Positions 9,006 through 18,542 of a stretch of DNA of 64,000 nt are shown here, one piece after another. Where the stretch lies: NCBI GenBank assembly GCA_000750105.3, contig JPHH03000009.1, positions 434,001 to 498,000 on the forward strand, in the 5' to 3' direction. The notes beneath the pieces were generated by a model. The model was given only the letters and a program-made list of their open reading frames with translations. It was not told the DNA's origin and did not search any database. Numbering within the stretch: the first letter of the stretch is position 1; each line of letters starts with the position of its first letter. The DNA is from Tolypocladium sp. Sup5 PDA-1 (Eukaryota > Ascomycota > Sordariomycetes > Hypocreales > Ophiocordycipitaceae). The translations under genes were made by a program, and so were the position numbers.

Positions 9006-11732
9006 ATGTGGCTATCGACACCTTCGGTCGACACCCTTACGCGGCCGCGACTGGCCGTGGCCGTCGTATCCGCAGTGGCCGCCATCTCCGTCGGATACTA
9101 TGCCTACCGGTCCAGCCAGACGTCGCGGCCGGAAGAGCTCCCTCCTGGCGGGAACCTGCATAGGAGCAACGCGATCCGCCGCGCCCGTCATATGCCCCGA
9201 AGGGATGACACGCGTTCTAGCTCATCCTCAGAGGCCCCAGGCGACGAAAATGTCGAAATCAACAACCCGCCCCCCGCAGGCGACGCGGAGACGGTCGTCG
9301 ACGTCGCCGAGGAGGAGTGGTGGAACGACCCGTCTGGGTTCCCGCCGTCGCAGCGCGCGGGCCATAATATTGTGAACCTGCTGTTTCGGGTCTCCGAGGA
9401 CAACGCGAGGCGCAACGGGTGCGTCCACAGGGGGTGCCAGTGTAATGCATGCGGCATGGTCCCGATACGCGGCGTGCGCTACCGATGCGCCAACTGCGCC
9501 GACTTTGATCTGTGCGAGACTTGCGAGACTCAGGGGCTCCATATCAAGACGCACATCTTCTACAAAATCAGAGTGCCCGCGCCGCCGTTTGGTCCCAGGC
9601 AGATGCAGCCGGTCTGGTACACGGGCGACCCTGACACCTGCCGGCGTAACTTGCCGCGGGGGTTGATTACGAAGCTGTCAAGGGATACTGGCTTCGAGCG
9701 GCCGGAGCTGGAGGCCTTTTGGGAGCAATGGACCTTCATGGCCAACTCCGAGTGGAGAGAGGATCCGGAGGAGCTGTGCGTCGCCATGGATCGCAAGACC
9801 TTTGAGCGGTGCCTCGTGCCCACTGGCGGCTCTCGTCACGCCGCACCGAATCTCATCCACGACCGCATGTTCTCCTTTTACGACTCCAACAACGATGACC
9901 TCATTGGCTTCTCCGAGTTCCTGCACGGCCTGTCCTACCGAAAGCGCAAGGACAAGCTGCGCAAAGTATTCGAGGGCTACGACATTGACGGTGATGGTTA
10001 CGTTAACAGGCGAGACTTTCTCCGCGTGTTTCGAGCGTACTATGTCTTGTACAAGCAGATGCACAAGGACATCCTCGACGGACTTGAAGACCAGCTCCTC
10101 GCTAGCACAGAGGCCCAGCAGCTGGTGACGAGCCGTCAGCCGCTCAGCAGCCTCTTTGGCCGAGAGGGGAGAGTGCCCGCTGCCGACGGCGATGTGCGGT
10201 TCGAGGGCAAGACGTACCATCAAGACGGCAGCATCGACGTCGACGATGGCTACCACGGCGCCACCGTCGAGAACCGCGGCGACACGGCGAGCCGCGAGGA
10301 TATCTTGACGAGCCTGTTTGCCCACGACACCGACCAACGACCTCGTCGCCGGTTCGTTGCCCGCAGAGACACGGATACCAACTGGCGCACTGTCCGGCGA
10401 TTGAGCGGTAATGACACTGACCGGACGTACTGGGTGACTCTGCTGGAGCCGCCGACAACCCTCGATGAGCTCCCTGAGATTATAGCGGGCAACCATCACC
10501 CGGAAATTGAGGAAACCGAGGATGAGGCTGACGATCAGGAAGACGACGATGGTGACGACGACGAGCGCGATGACGCTAATGGCCACCAACGCGACTCCGA
10601 CTCCGCCGCTGGCGCACCGCAAACGGACAGCGAGCGCCGAGCAAGATTCCTCTCGCAGGCCCGCCGTCAAGCACCCAAGCTGGAGAAGCGACGCCGAGAT
10701 ATGGCGCGGGGCCAGCTGCACGAGAGATGGAAGAGGCGCCAGTTCTACCTCGACGAGGAAGAGGGTGGCATGGCCCCCGAGGACTGGGACAACGACGAAG
10801 ACATACTCGTGCACCTCAACAAGGCAGTTGAAGAAGCCAAGTCGGGTGGCCAAGCAGCCCCATCAGCCACCCGTTCGCGATCGAGCTCCAAGGTTCGATT
10901 TGCGGAAGACATGGACGACTACGACGTCCGCTCCAATCCGTCGACATCGTCTAGAAGCGTCCCGGAGCGGTGGGGAGGCATGGACATTCCAGACGCCGAA
11001 AGGGACGCGGGCAAGGAGATCCTGTACCAGGTGACTCAGCAGGCGTTCAACGAGCTGCTCGACACCATATTTAAATCCGTCGAAGACTTGGCAGTCGAGG
11101 CGGCGGAGACAAAGGAGCAGCGGGAAAAGTACAAGGAAGAAATCGAGGCGGTCGAGCCAGAAGACGACAAGGATCAGGATGGGGAACCCACTGATACACA
11201 GCCCCTGGGCCGTGCCTCCGAGAGGGCCGTCGAAGACAAGAGTCTGGAGGAGTTGCTCACTGAAACCGGATACCACGTCGTACCAGTACCAGATGCGCCG
11301 CGCAACGCGGTGGAGCTTGACTATTCGATCAATCTCTCCGACTATACGATACCTTCGGAGACTTCGGTCAGTGGAGACGAGGCACCCGAGGAATATCGCG
11401 ACCCTACGATGCCCCAGTTTCGTCCCAACAGCGACGCGACTCCCTACCATGACTGGAGCTCGATGCCCACGCAGTCGGCAGATGCGCTGTTTGAAGACGA
11501 CGGCGACGATAAGCACTCCCGGCACGAGTCGGAGATTTCGACCGTCAGCGAGCCAACCATCGACACGCTCCAGCGGTGGAGGATGTTGACCGTGGCCGAG
11601 GCCAAGGCCGCCGAGAGGGGCGGCTGGGGACGTCTCAGCTTCGAAGAGTTTGAGGCCATTTACAAGAACCAGGAGGATCTGGGCAACAGGCTCGACTACC
11701 TCGGCAGCTGGATCGACTTTTGCATTCCCTAG
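9006..11732 (+). CDS. Membrane-anchored ZZ zinc-finger / EF-hand protein
   Basis: A single exon encodes 908 residues from the ATG at 9006; the frame extends four codons upstream only through a GTG. An N-terminal hydrophobic helix (about residues 16-34, LAVAVVSAVAAISVGYYAY) is probably a signal anchor. A ZZ-type zinc finger follows at about 138-190 (CQCNACGMVPIRGVRYRCAN then CADFDLCETC and HIKTH). Two EF-hand loops lie near residues 292 (DSNNDDLIGFSEF) and 325 (DIDGDGYVNRRDF), and both keep the calcium-binding acidic positions. The C-terminal half is acidic and disordered, with a D/E run at about 500-530. The combination suggests a calcium-responsive scaffold on a membrane. The architecture is known in fungi, but I know of no assigned function. 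Confidence 0.85.
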   Translation: MWLSTPSVDTLTRPRLAVAVVSAVAAISVGYYAYRSSQTSRPEELPPGGNLHRSNAIRRARHMPRRDDTRSSSSSEAPGDENVEINNPPPAGDAETVVDVAEEEWWNDPSGFPPSQRAGHNIVNLLFRVSEDNARRNGCVHRGCQCNACGMVPIRGVRYRCANCADFDLCETCETQGLHIKTHIFYKIRVPAPPFGPRQMQPVWYTGDPDTCRRNLPRGLITKLSRDTGFERPELEAFWEQWTFMANSEWREDPEELCVAMDRKTFERCLVPTGGSRHAAPNLIHDRMFSFYDSNNDDLIGFSEFLHGLSYRKRKDKLRKVFEGYDIDGDGYVNRRDFLRVFRAYYVLYKQMHKDILDGLEDQLLASTEAQQLVTSRQPLSSLFGREGRVPAADGDVRFEGKTYHQDGSIDVDDGYHGATVENRGDTASREDILTSLFAHDTDQRPRRRFVARRDTDTNWRTVRRLSGNDTDRTYWVTLLEPPTTLDELPEIIAGNHHPEIEETEDEADDQEDDDGDDDERDDANGHQRDSDSAAGAPQTDSERRARFLSQARRQAPKLEKRRRDMARGQLHERWKRRQFYLDEEEGGMAPEDWDNDEDILVHLNKAVEEAKSGGQAAPSATRSRSSSKVRFAEDMDDYDVRSNPSTSSRSVPERWGGMDIPDAERDAGKEILYQVTQQAFNELLDTIFKSVEDLAVEAAETKEQREKYKEEIEAVEPEDDKDQDGEPTDTQPLGRASERAVEDKSLEELLTETGYHVVPVPDAPRNAVELDYSINLSDYTIPSETSVSGDEAPEEYRDPTMPQFRPNSDATPYHDWSSMPTQSADALFEDDGDDKHSRHESEISTVSEPTIDTLQRWRMLTVAEAKAAERGGWGRLSFEEFEAIYKNQEDLGNRLDYLGSWIDFCIP

Positions 11733-12129
11733 AGGAGACGGCGGCAGTTCCCCGGCCAGTGGGAAGAGTGGTAGCGAGGCTAAAATGCACACGGACCGAG
11801 CGGTTCTGGTGATGTGGCGAGGAGTTGTGGACATTGCATCAGCGTCACGGGTATTCATCTTGTATTACTCCCCTAGATGTGTATAGCGGAGAAAAGTGTA
11901 GTATATTACCGTCCGTTTATTTAACAGACGATTGGACATGCTCTGTGCCAGCTCATGACCTGTGCTTGGTATGCCCAAGCCGTGCCGGACGAGTGCCTGT
12001 CGAGTGTTGAGAATGGTTCGTAAACGTCGTGATGCTAAACATCTCTAGCAGCCCAGCTTTCATATCCCGAGTTTTGACCCGCCAACGCCATGCTCCAAAT
12101 CAATCAGAATGCGTCGAAACAAAGCCCCC
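11733..12129. other. Convergent intergenic spacer
   Basis: About 400 bp lie between the ZZ/EF-hand gene and the CCC1-type gene. The spacer presumably holds both 3' UTRs. No gene or repeat is seen. Confidence 0.55.
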
Positions 12130-12963
12130 CTAGGAACTACCCCTATCCAGCGCCTTGACAATCACGTAGCTCGTGCCCGCGGCCAGCACGCCGATGACCA
12201 GCGTCTGCAGCGCGCCCCAGACGCCGGCGCGGTGGTTCCGCACGGCGACGTAGTTCTTGGCGTACCCGAAGGCGAGCAGGATGACGACGGTGACGGCGAT
12301 GGAGACGAGCAGCGCGTCGCGCACGCGGGCCATGACGAAGTAGGGCACCATGGGGATCAGCCCCCCGACGAAGTAGCTCAGCCCCATGGTCGCGCCGGAG
12401 ACCCAGGCGCGGTGCCCCGTCGGCTCGTCCATGCGCAGGGCAAAGTCCATCTTGAAGCGCACCCACTGCTCGCGGTCGGCGCAGAGCTCCTCGACCAGGG
12501 GCCCGGCGGCGGCGCGCGAGACGCGGTACTTGTCGAGCACGGCGAAGAGCTCGGCGCGCCGGTCGGCGAGCGGCGCGGGGGACGCGCAGGCGAGCTCGAC
12601 GCCGGCGCGCTGGGAGCGGTAGTGGTCGCGCTCGGTGGCGGCGGCGAGGTAGGCGCCGAGGCCCATGCTGATCATGCCGGAGAAGAGCTCGGCGAGGCCG
12701 CCCATGATGACGAGGCGGGTGCTGCCGAGGGAGGAGAGGCCGGCCGTGAGGGCGAAGGGCACGGTGAGGCCGTCGGAGAAGCCGATGATGATGTCGCGGA
12801 GGGTGTCGCTGAGGCCGGAGGAGGAGGACGACGAGGACGACGTGCTGCTGGGCGACGGGGAGGCGTCTCGGGAGAGGGGCTTGGAGTCGAAGGCGGTGGG
12901 AGAGGGCCGCTCGGAGGGTGGCTCCGAGGGCAGGAGGGGGGAGGATTCTGAGGGATAGGCCAT
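12130..12963 (-). CDS. CCC1: CCC1/VIT1-family vacuolar iron (manganese) transporter
   Basis: One exon encodes 277 residues from the ATG at 12963 (MAYPSESSPLLPSEPP); the longer frame upstream is less likely. After a polar, Ser-rich N-terminus comes the family signature: LRDIIIGFSDGLTVPFALTA (helix 1 with the conserved D), then a second helix with GGLAELFSGMISMGLGAYLA. A cytosolic Glu-rich metal-binding segment follows, then three further helices (GATMGLSYFVGGLIPMVPY, LLVSIAVTVVILLAFGY, LQTLVIGVLAAGTSYVIV). The protein moves cytosolic Fe2+ or Mn2+ into the vacuole for storage. In Aspergillus the homologue is induced by iron excess. The long upstream region (12964-13773) is its promoter. Confidence 0.92.
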   Translation of the reverse strand: MAYPSESSPLLPSEPPSERPSPTAFDSKPLSRDASPSPSSTSSSSSSSSGLSDTLRDIIIGFSDGLTVPFALTAGLSSLGSTRLVIMGGLAELFSGMISMGLGAYLAAATERDHYRSQRAGVELACASPAPLADRRAELFAVLDKYRVSRAAAGPLVEELCADREQWVRFKMDFALRMDEPTGHRAWVSGATMGLSYFVGGLIPMVPYFVMARVRDALLVSIAVTVVILLAFGYAKNYVAVRNHRAGVWGALQTLVIGVLAAGTSYVIVKALDRGSS

Positions 12964-13773
12964 CTTTCTTGGTGGCTTGTGAATGTTGCAAGATGGCAAG
13001 GCGCTCAGTGATGGTGGTTAGTTGTAAAGAGTATACCACCGTGACGTTCTTGTGTAAGAGGAGAACTGCGTGAGTATGGACGGCAACAAAGCACATCCTC
13101 AGAAACGGGAACCAGTCCCATTTATGTCCCCAGCCCAATCCCACTCGGCAATCCAGAACACAGAGGCTGCAAACACCTGCAGACAAACCCGCGGCGTACT
13201 TCGTGTAAGTCGACGCAGCGATATGCCCGTCAGATGGTGGCGCCGCCGACGGACCAATCAGCGCGCGTGTTTTAGTCATCCGCGAGTAACACAGACGCCT
13301 CGACCGGTGCATCCAAGGTCAAAGCCACCCGATTACCACTTTGCTGCTGGGGAAAACGGGCAGTGGAAAAGGTCCGTTCCGGTTAGATCGGATGCGCGGG
13401 TCGGACATCGAGCTCGCGTTCTCGGGCTTTTGCTGTCGGGCTTTTGTTGGTGGTGGTGCGGTGGAGGCGAGGCGGTGGCCGTTTTGCACGGGTGGACGTC
13501 AGAGAGCCGCGTGTCAGCGTGAATCCCTCCGCGGCCTTGCTGTCGTATATCCGACCGTTGCAAATTCCGAGCCCAGTCCATCGATCCCTTTGAGAAGAAT
13601 CTATCCAGGTTCTCTCGGCGATGGATCGGCAGTGTTGGTCCACAGCTCCGGATGACGCTGTCGTCTCGTCGAATATCTCCCCGATCCAATGGGAAGCTCG
13701 CCGTTCGTCAGCTCACAGCAGCTGAGGGAGGCTGCGGTTTCGTCGTTTGGTGGATATTCCGCCCAGTGGTTCC
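12964..13773. promoter_or_regulatory. Promoter region of the CCC1-type gene
   Basis: An 810-bp spacer separates two genes on the minus strand. A CCAAT pentamer lies at 13254-13258, about 290 bp upstream of the start codon. In Aspergilli the CCAAT-binding complex with HapX controls the homologous gene, but the following bases do not fit the published spacing well (CSAAT-N12-RWT). I therefore report only the CCAAT box. No gene is supported. Confidence 0.4.
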
Positions 13774-14475
13774 TCAGGGCTCCTCCTCCGGCCAGACCAG
13801 CAAGTCGTCGAGAGACAGCGGACTGCACCCGCCGCCGCTCGCCGTCGTGGCCTCGCCCGCCGACGACACGGCCTCACTCGACACCTGCGTCCCAAAGGGC
13901 ACGCTATTCAGGCTCGCAAAGTCGAAGCCTCCATAAAGCTCGCCCCCCAGCGGCCACTCCATCCCGCCCTCGCCCTCGCCGTCCCCCCACGCCATGCGCT
14001 GCGTGCGCAGGAACTCAAACGGCGTCACGCCGACACACCGCTTAAACGCCCGGTGGAAGTGCCACTTGGACAGCCCCGTCCGCGCCGCCATCTCCCCCAG
14101 GCTAAGCCGCTCGCCGCCGCCGGAGCCCGTCTCGCGCACAAACGCGCGGATCTGCCGCACCGCGCGCTCCTCGGGCATGAAGCCGCCCAGCTCGGGCCGG
14201 CAGCGCTTGCACGCGCGGAAGCCCGCCGCCGCCGCCTCGCCGCCCGTCGCGTAGAAACTCACGTTGGCGCGCCGCGCGAGCCGCGCCTTGCAGATGGGCC
14301 GGCAGTAGATCTTGGTCGTCCTGACGGCGTAGACGAAGAAGCCGTCGGCCACGGCGTCGCGCGCGCGCACCGCCTGCCAGCGGGAGGAGTCGTCGGCGAA
14401 GAAGGAGGGCGGCGGCGGGCAGAACATGTCCTGGTATTGGTCGTCCATTGTAGACATGGTGGCGGTGGTGGTCAT
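13774..14475 (-). CDS. Ada-type methylphosphotriester sensor with AraC helix-turn-helix
   Basis: I chose the ATG at 14475 (233 residues). The more distal ATG at 14544 overlaps a TATATG/TATATA sequence that may itself be the TATA element. The N-terminal zinc domain has four cysteines at residues 58, 62, 89 and 92 (YCRPIC then CKRC). The spacing is C-x3-C-x26-C-x2-C, exactly that of E. coli Ada Cys38/42/69/72. Cys38 of Ada accepts a methyl group from DNA phosphotriesters. An AraC-type HTH follows (LGEMAARTGLSKWHFHRAFK, GVTPFEFLRTQRM). There is no C-terminal O6-alkylguanine methyltransferase domain; a polar tail follows instead. The likely role is as a methylation-damage sensor and transcription activator in the nucleus. 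Related stand-alone versions occur in other fungi, probably after an old bacterial transfer. Confidence 0.85.
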   Translation of the reverse strand: MTTTATMSTMDDQYQDMFCPPPPSFFADDSSRWQAVRARDAVADGFFVYAVRTTKIYCRPICKARLARRANVSFYATGGEAAAAGFRACKRCRPELGGFMPEERAVRQIRAFVRETGSGGGERLSLGEMAARTGLSKWHFHRAFKRCVGVTPFEFLRTQRMAWGDGEGEGGMEWPLGGELYGGFDFASLNSVPFGTQVSSEAVSSAGEATTASGGGCSPLSLDDLLVWPEEEP

Positions 14476-14909
14476 GTCATGCTTGAAAGGTGTATGGTGG
14501 TGATGAGGTGGAAGAGTTGCGCTGAAAGGCAGACGTCGACTCATATATCACGATTCACGGCGTGGAAATATGTGGGGCGTTGCGCGCAAAGTGGCCAATT
14601 AGAAGCCCGCATTTGACCTACCTACGCCTGTGAGTAGTACATCGCCAGCAACACCAGAAGATCGTCTGTGATGCTGTAGGCGATACCTAGTCACCATGTT
14701 CCTTTTCCTGAATCCCCATCTCCAGCAGCCCGAACACCGATAGCAACGCCCCGTCCCATCCAGGCCCTTGCACCAAGTTAGCTATGCAAGTCTCCCAAAC
14801 TCCCGAGTCCCCAGCTCCCCAGCTCCCCAGCACGCCTTGCGCCATCCATCCCATGATCCATCTATCTCATGACCAGCCTGTCAACCTCCGCAAACGCCGC
14901 AGCGCACCC
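14476..14909. other. Spacer with a short CCCCAGCT tandem repeat
   Basis: This is the promoter of the Ada-type gene and the 3' flank of the hydrolase. A TATATA-like sequence lies at about 14541-14546. At about 14808-14831 an 8-bp CCCCAGCT unit is repeated nearly three times. Nothing else is recognised. Confidence 0.5.
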
Positions 14910-16458
14910 CTAGGACAGCTGTTCCGGCTCGACTCTTGCGTTTAGGCCGATCCAGACACCAAGGAGGCTGGCAATCTCGTCGCTGTTGTGCTCCAGGAAC
15001 ATGAGGTGTCCGTTGCCAAAGATGTCGTAGTTCTCCAGACCGATGTTGAACACCGCGACGCCGGCCTGTCGCATGAAGTGATCGGTGGCCCAGTCGTACG
15101 TCGAGTGCGAGCTCGCGTGCGCCGTCACGATGGCGTGCCGCATCTTGCGCAGGTTCTTCAGCTTGCGCGGCTCTGCCACCTGGGCGTGTCCAGCGCGAGG
15201 ACTCGCTCCCGACTCGGCCGAAATGGTCATTTCGCTGGAGCGCTGGAGGACGCAGGATCCGATGCCAGACGGCCACGACGCCGTCACCAGGTCCAGGCCC
15301 GGTTCGCGGTGTCCGGGCGCAGCCCCTGCGTTGGGTGTCTCGAGGGGCGGGTCGTAGGTCAAAGGGATTTCTGCAAGCCCGTACGGTCGGACGCCAGGGG
15401 CAAACTTGATATGCGGACTGTAGCGTCGCGTTCCGTCCTCTGCCGTATAAGAAGCGGTGCCGGCCGGCGGTCCGGCTGGCTCGACGGCGACCACCGCAGC
15501 CACCATGTCCGGATTGAGGTCCGCAGCCAGCCATGCCATGGTTGCGCCGGAGCCCTCGCCGACCAGGACCGCTCTGCCGGTGCGCTCGAGGAGCCTTCCG
15601 AGGGCGTCCCGGGCCAAGGACTGCCGTTCGGCCTTTTTGAGCTGAAGCGGCACGAGCGAAGCGCAGTAGTTCTCGAAGATGGGGTCGCCGCGCTGGCCCG
15701 TCTGCGGTGTGTTAGCTTCGCCAGAGTTGCTGCAGAGGGGAGACTTGGGCACTTACTCCCGGCCACTGGAAGTGGTGTCGAGCGCCGGCCAGCCCTCAGT
15801 TTCCTGCCTTCCCGGCGCAGTGAGCTCTCGTTCCACCGTGCCCTCGTCCAGCGTGACCATCGCCTTTGACATGCGGGGCCTGTCTGGAGACCGCGAGTCG
15901 ACGTTGGAGCGGCCGAAAGGAGGGAGGTCCACGACGTAGACGCGCTGGCCATGGAAGCAAAAGAACGAGGCCCAGCCTGGATTGCCGTCGGGCTTGGTAG
16001 ACCAAATCTGCGACAGCAGTCAGCCAACACTCTCGCTTCCGAAAAAAGACTCGAGAGCAACGTACCTGGCCCGTGTGAAAGTCCCCGTGGATGAGGATGA
16101 TGGGCAACGGTTCAACGACCAAGAGCGGCTCGAGACACTCGACGTACATCTGGCCCGAGAGGTGCCGGCCCGGGTTCGTCTCGATGAAAAAGGTCGACCG
16201 GGTGCACATGGCGCCCGCTCGCGGCTGGTAGATGGGAGCAGTATTCGTCGGGTTGGGGGGACTAGCATGCGGCTGGACAGCCAAGGCCAAGGACAATGCG
16301 GCCTGCTGCTGCGACTGTTGCTGTACCATTGCGCCGCCGACGGCAGGTGAGTAGGCCGGTGTCATTGCTGTGCCGGTTGCGCTGGTGTTGTGTGCAACAT
16401 GAGGATGATGTTCACCCCCGTTCAGCTCCCCGTCCGTCATGTTGGCCATGGTTGCCAT
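14910..16458 (-). CDS. Alpha/beta hydrolase, with an apparent single-base frameshift in exon 2
   Basis: The start is the ATG at 16458. Exon 1 (16066-16458) begins with a Gln/Ala-rich stretch and contains FFIETNPGRHLSGQMYVE and the hydrolase strand PIILIHGDFHTGQ. Exon 2 (about 15757-16007) encodes KPDGNPGWASFF and QRVYVVDLPPFGRSN. Exon 3 (14910-15701) carries the nucleophile elbow GEGSGATMAW and a C-terminal segment NGHLMFLEHNSDE with the probable catalytic His. Introns are 16008-16065 and 15702-15756 (GTAAGT donor, GCTAAC branch). The frame entering exon 2 does not match the frame leaving it (HFQWPG then TGQRGDPIFENY). One base seems to be missing near 15775-15795, and exon lengths sum to 1436, not a multiple of three. 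No intron explains this. It is either a sequence error or a recent lesion. Confidence 0.7.
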
Positions 16459-17639
16459 GGTGCCTTCCAAAGCACGTTGGATAGAAAGGAAAGCGACCCC
16501 GGAACGAGACGAAACAAGCCCAAATGCTTGAACGGCGAGAGATGCTACAAAACATTAGAGGAAAAAAGTCAGTGGGTGTTCGCAGACAAAGAGTCTCGAA
16601 GTACCTACCAGAAACGTTGACGAACGGTCAAGACAGCGCCCAGTACGCGCGCGAAACTCGACGCGAAAGAGTCGAAATTAAAGTAAAAACGAGAAGCCCT
16701 TTCAGTCGAAGCGCAGTGCTCACGAACCGCACCGCGCGAGTAACCGCAGTGACGCGAGCAACAACAGCAGCGGCGCGCGCAGCAGCAGCGGCAGCACGAA
16801 CACCAGCAGCACCAGCGCGAGCAACGGCAGCAGCCCGAGAAACACCAGCGGCGCGTACCAAGAGTCGAGCGCAACAACAATTCGAGGCATGCGAACGGAG
16901 AGCAAAAGGAACAGGTTCTGCAAGTGGCCAAGACGAAGCGGGAAAGCTGCTTCGACTCGAACGCGCTCGAGAAGCCGTGCGATACACACAACTCGGGTCG
17001 CGCAGGTTGAGCTGTGGGTGAAGGTGGAGGGTTGAGAAGTCGAGAGGAAGAGGGTAGCGCAAGCAAGGAATAGTAGGTCTGCAAACGCGCTCGCGCAAGT
17101 GCATCGATTCACCCGCCCCCGAGACGGAACCCGCCCGACGACCTTAGAGTTCCTCGAGGGCCTGTGGCTGCCTAATCGATAACACGGGATGTACGTGATG
17201 GTTCACCTCAGTTGCCAGTTCCCTCCGGTTGCCCCTTGCGACTGGGAGCTGTTCGCGTGGCGCCGCCTCCTCGGAGAGTTAAAAAGAATCCCATCGAAGC
17301 GGGTGCAGGCCGAGATAAAGGCGATTGGTAGAATCGTTGCTTCGAGCCTTCGATATTGCATAAAGTGACAATGGGGGACCGTGGCCCTTGAATGAGTATC
17401 TTGCATCAAGGGTTTGCGCGGGCTCCTATCATGCTTCAAAAGGCGCGCGCGGATGGCAGAGCTCCCAACAGCAGTATCTGCCTAGAGTGATTCAGCGTAG
17501 ACACTGCACGAGGTTTGCTTGCGGCCTCTTGTTCAGAGAACCAGTCAGCCAGGATGTATTACCACAGACCTACTTAACATCCATTCTCTCAGTCAGGGCT
17601 CCGTGCCTGCATCTCCATCAGACAATCCCACAGCACCGC
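16459..17639. other. Gene-free spacer with CAG/GCA-rich tract
   Basis: This is the upstream region of the hydrolase and the 3' flank of the translin-family gene. It contains a GCA/CAG-rich low-complexity tract at 16757-16852. Open frames across the tract on both strands (Ala/Arg-rich one way, Leu/Val-rich the other) are compositional artefacts. No gene is supported. Confidence 0.5.
16757..16852. repeat. Imperfect CAG/GCA microsatellite-like tract
   Basis: The tract consists of interrupted CAG/GCA/GCG triplets (several runs of AGCAGCAGCGGCAGC type). It lies about 300-400 bp upstream of the hydrolase start, so it could fall in the promoter or 5' UTR. Confidence 0.7.
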
Positions 17640-18542
17640 CTAAACAGGCTCCACCAACTCCCGCGCCTCGTCCTTCATATCCGGCACCCACCCACTCGGC
17701 CGCTCGCTCCCCCTCACCACCAGCCCATACCCCAAGTTCTCGACCTTGCGCACGCTCTGCCGCATCACCTCCATCTTGCTGCGGAACTCCTTGCCCGGAA
17801 CCTCGGGCAGCATCTCAAAGGCACACCCCAGCGCCTGAATGTCCCGCAGGATCGTCCTCTTTCCCCCTTCCTCTTCGTCTCCGCCCGAAGCAGCAGCAAG
17901 CACCTGGTCGCGCTGGACCGTCGCGAAGCGCATCAGCTCGCCGAAGAGGTCGAACACGCCGTACATGTAGTCGTGCGGCGTCAGCGATACATCCGCGGGC
18001 ACGGCGGCCTGCGCCTCGTCGGGCGTGATGAGCGTCTGGCGGCGCAGGTAGTGCGCAAAGGAGAGCGCCTCGACGAGCTCCTCGAGGCAGCGCAGCGGCC
18101 AGGTGTAGCGGTGGCGGTTGATGGACTGCAGGTCCGGCGCGATGGACTGCAGCAGCTTGGTGATCTCGGCCATGCGTGTGTCCATGTCCTTTTGCGTGTG
18201 CGGCGGGAACTCTTGATTGAGCGACTTGACTCTGGCAAACGAGCACGGTGAGCCTCTCATCTGGGATACTGTCAACGGCAAACGTACCTTTGCAGGGCGA
18301 AGATGCTGCACACGTCTCGTCAGTCATGGGCGGTTATATTGCACCGTGTGTCAAGCTCACATCTTCTTGCTGTGCGCCGTCACGTCCCGGCTCGCCTTGA
18401 CGATCCTCTCCCTCCGGTCGTGGTGCTCGTCGAGCTCATCCCGAAACTGCTCAAACATGTCATGGAACCTGCCGCGGGGCGCATCCGGCGCTGTCTTGGC
18501 ACGCGTGTTGCCGTCGCGGTCTCTCTTAAAGCCGGCCGACAT
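17640..18542 (-). CDS. Translin-family protein, TRAX-like, with 18-nt microexon
   Basis: Three exons (18361-18542, 18288-18305, 17640-18231) give 263 residues. The middle exon is only 18 nt. With its flanks it encodes the junction IIFALQRV, which completes the helix that leads into KSLNQEFPP. Both introns (18306-18360, 18232-18287) have standard ends, and phases 2 and 2 agree. The protein is helical. Characteristic segments are MFEQFRDELDEHHDRRERIV, LQSINRHRYTWPLRCLEELV, YMYGVFDLFGELMRFATVQR and SVRKVENLGYGLVVRG. TRAX pairs with translin to form the C3PO RNase, which trims small RNAs and tRNA fragments. In Neurospora C3PO processes pre-tRNA 5' leaders. The TRAX/translin assignment is from overall pattern; TRAX is favoured because of the N-terminal basic region. 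Confidence 0.87.

Noticed and set aside
13254..13258. HapX/CCAAT-complex iron-regulation site in the CCC1 promoter
   Set aside because: Only the CCAAT pentamer is present. The published downstream spacing and RWT element do not fit, so I kept it only as a weak CCAAT box.
12143..13312. 389-residue frame overlapping the CCC1-type gene
   Set aside because: It is the alternative frame on the same strand as the transporter, and its Arg/His/Pro-rich composition is an out-of-frame artefact.
16524..17021. Ala/Arg-rich open frame across the CAG tract
   Set aside because: It is produced by triplet repeats. The opposite strand shows an equally open Leu-rich frame.
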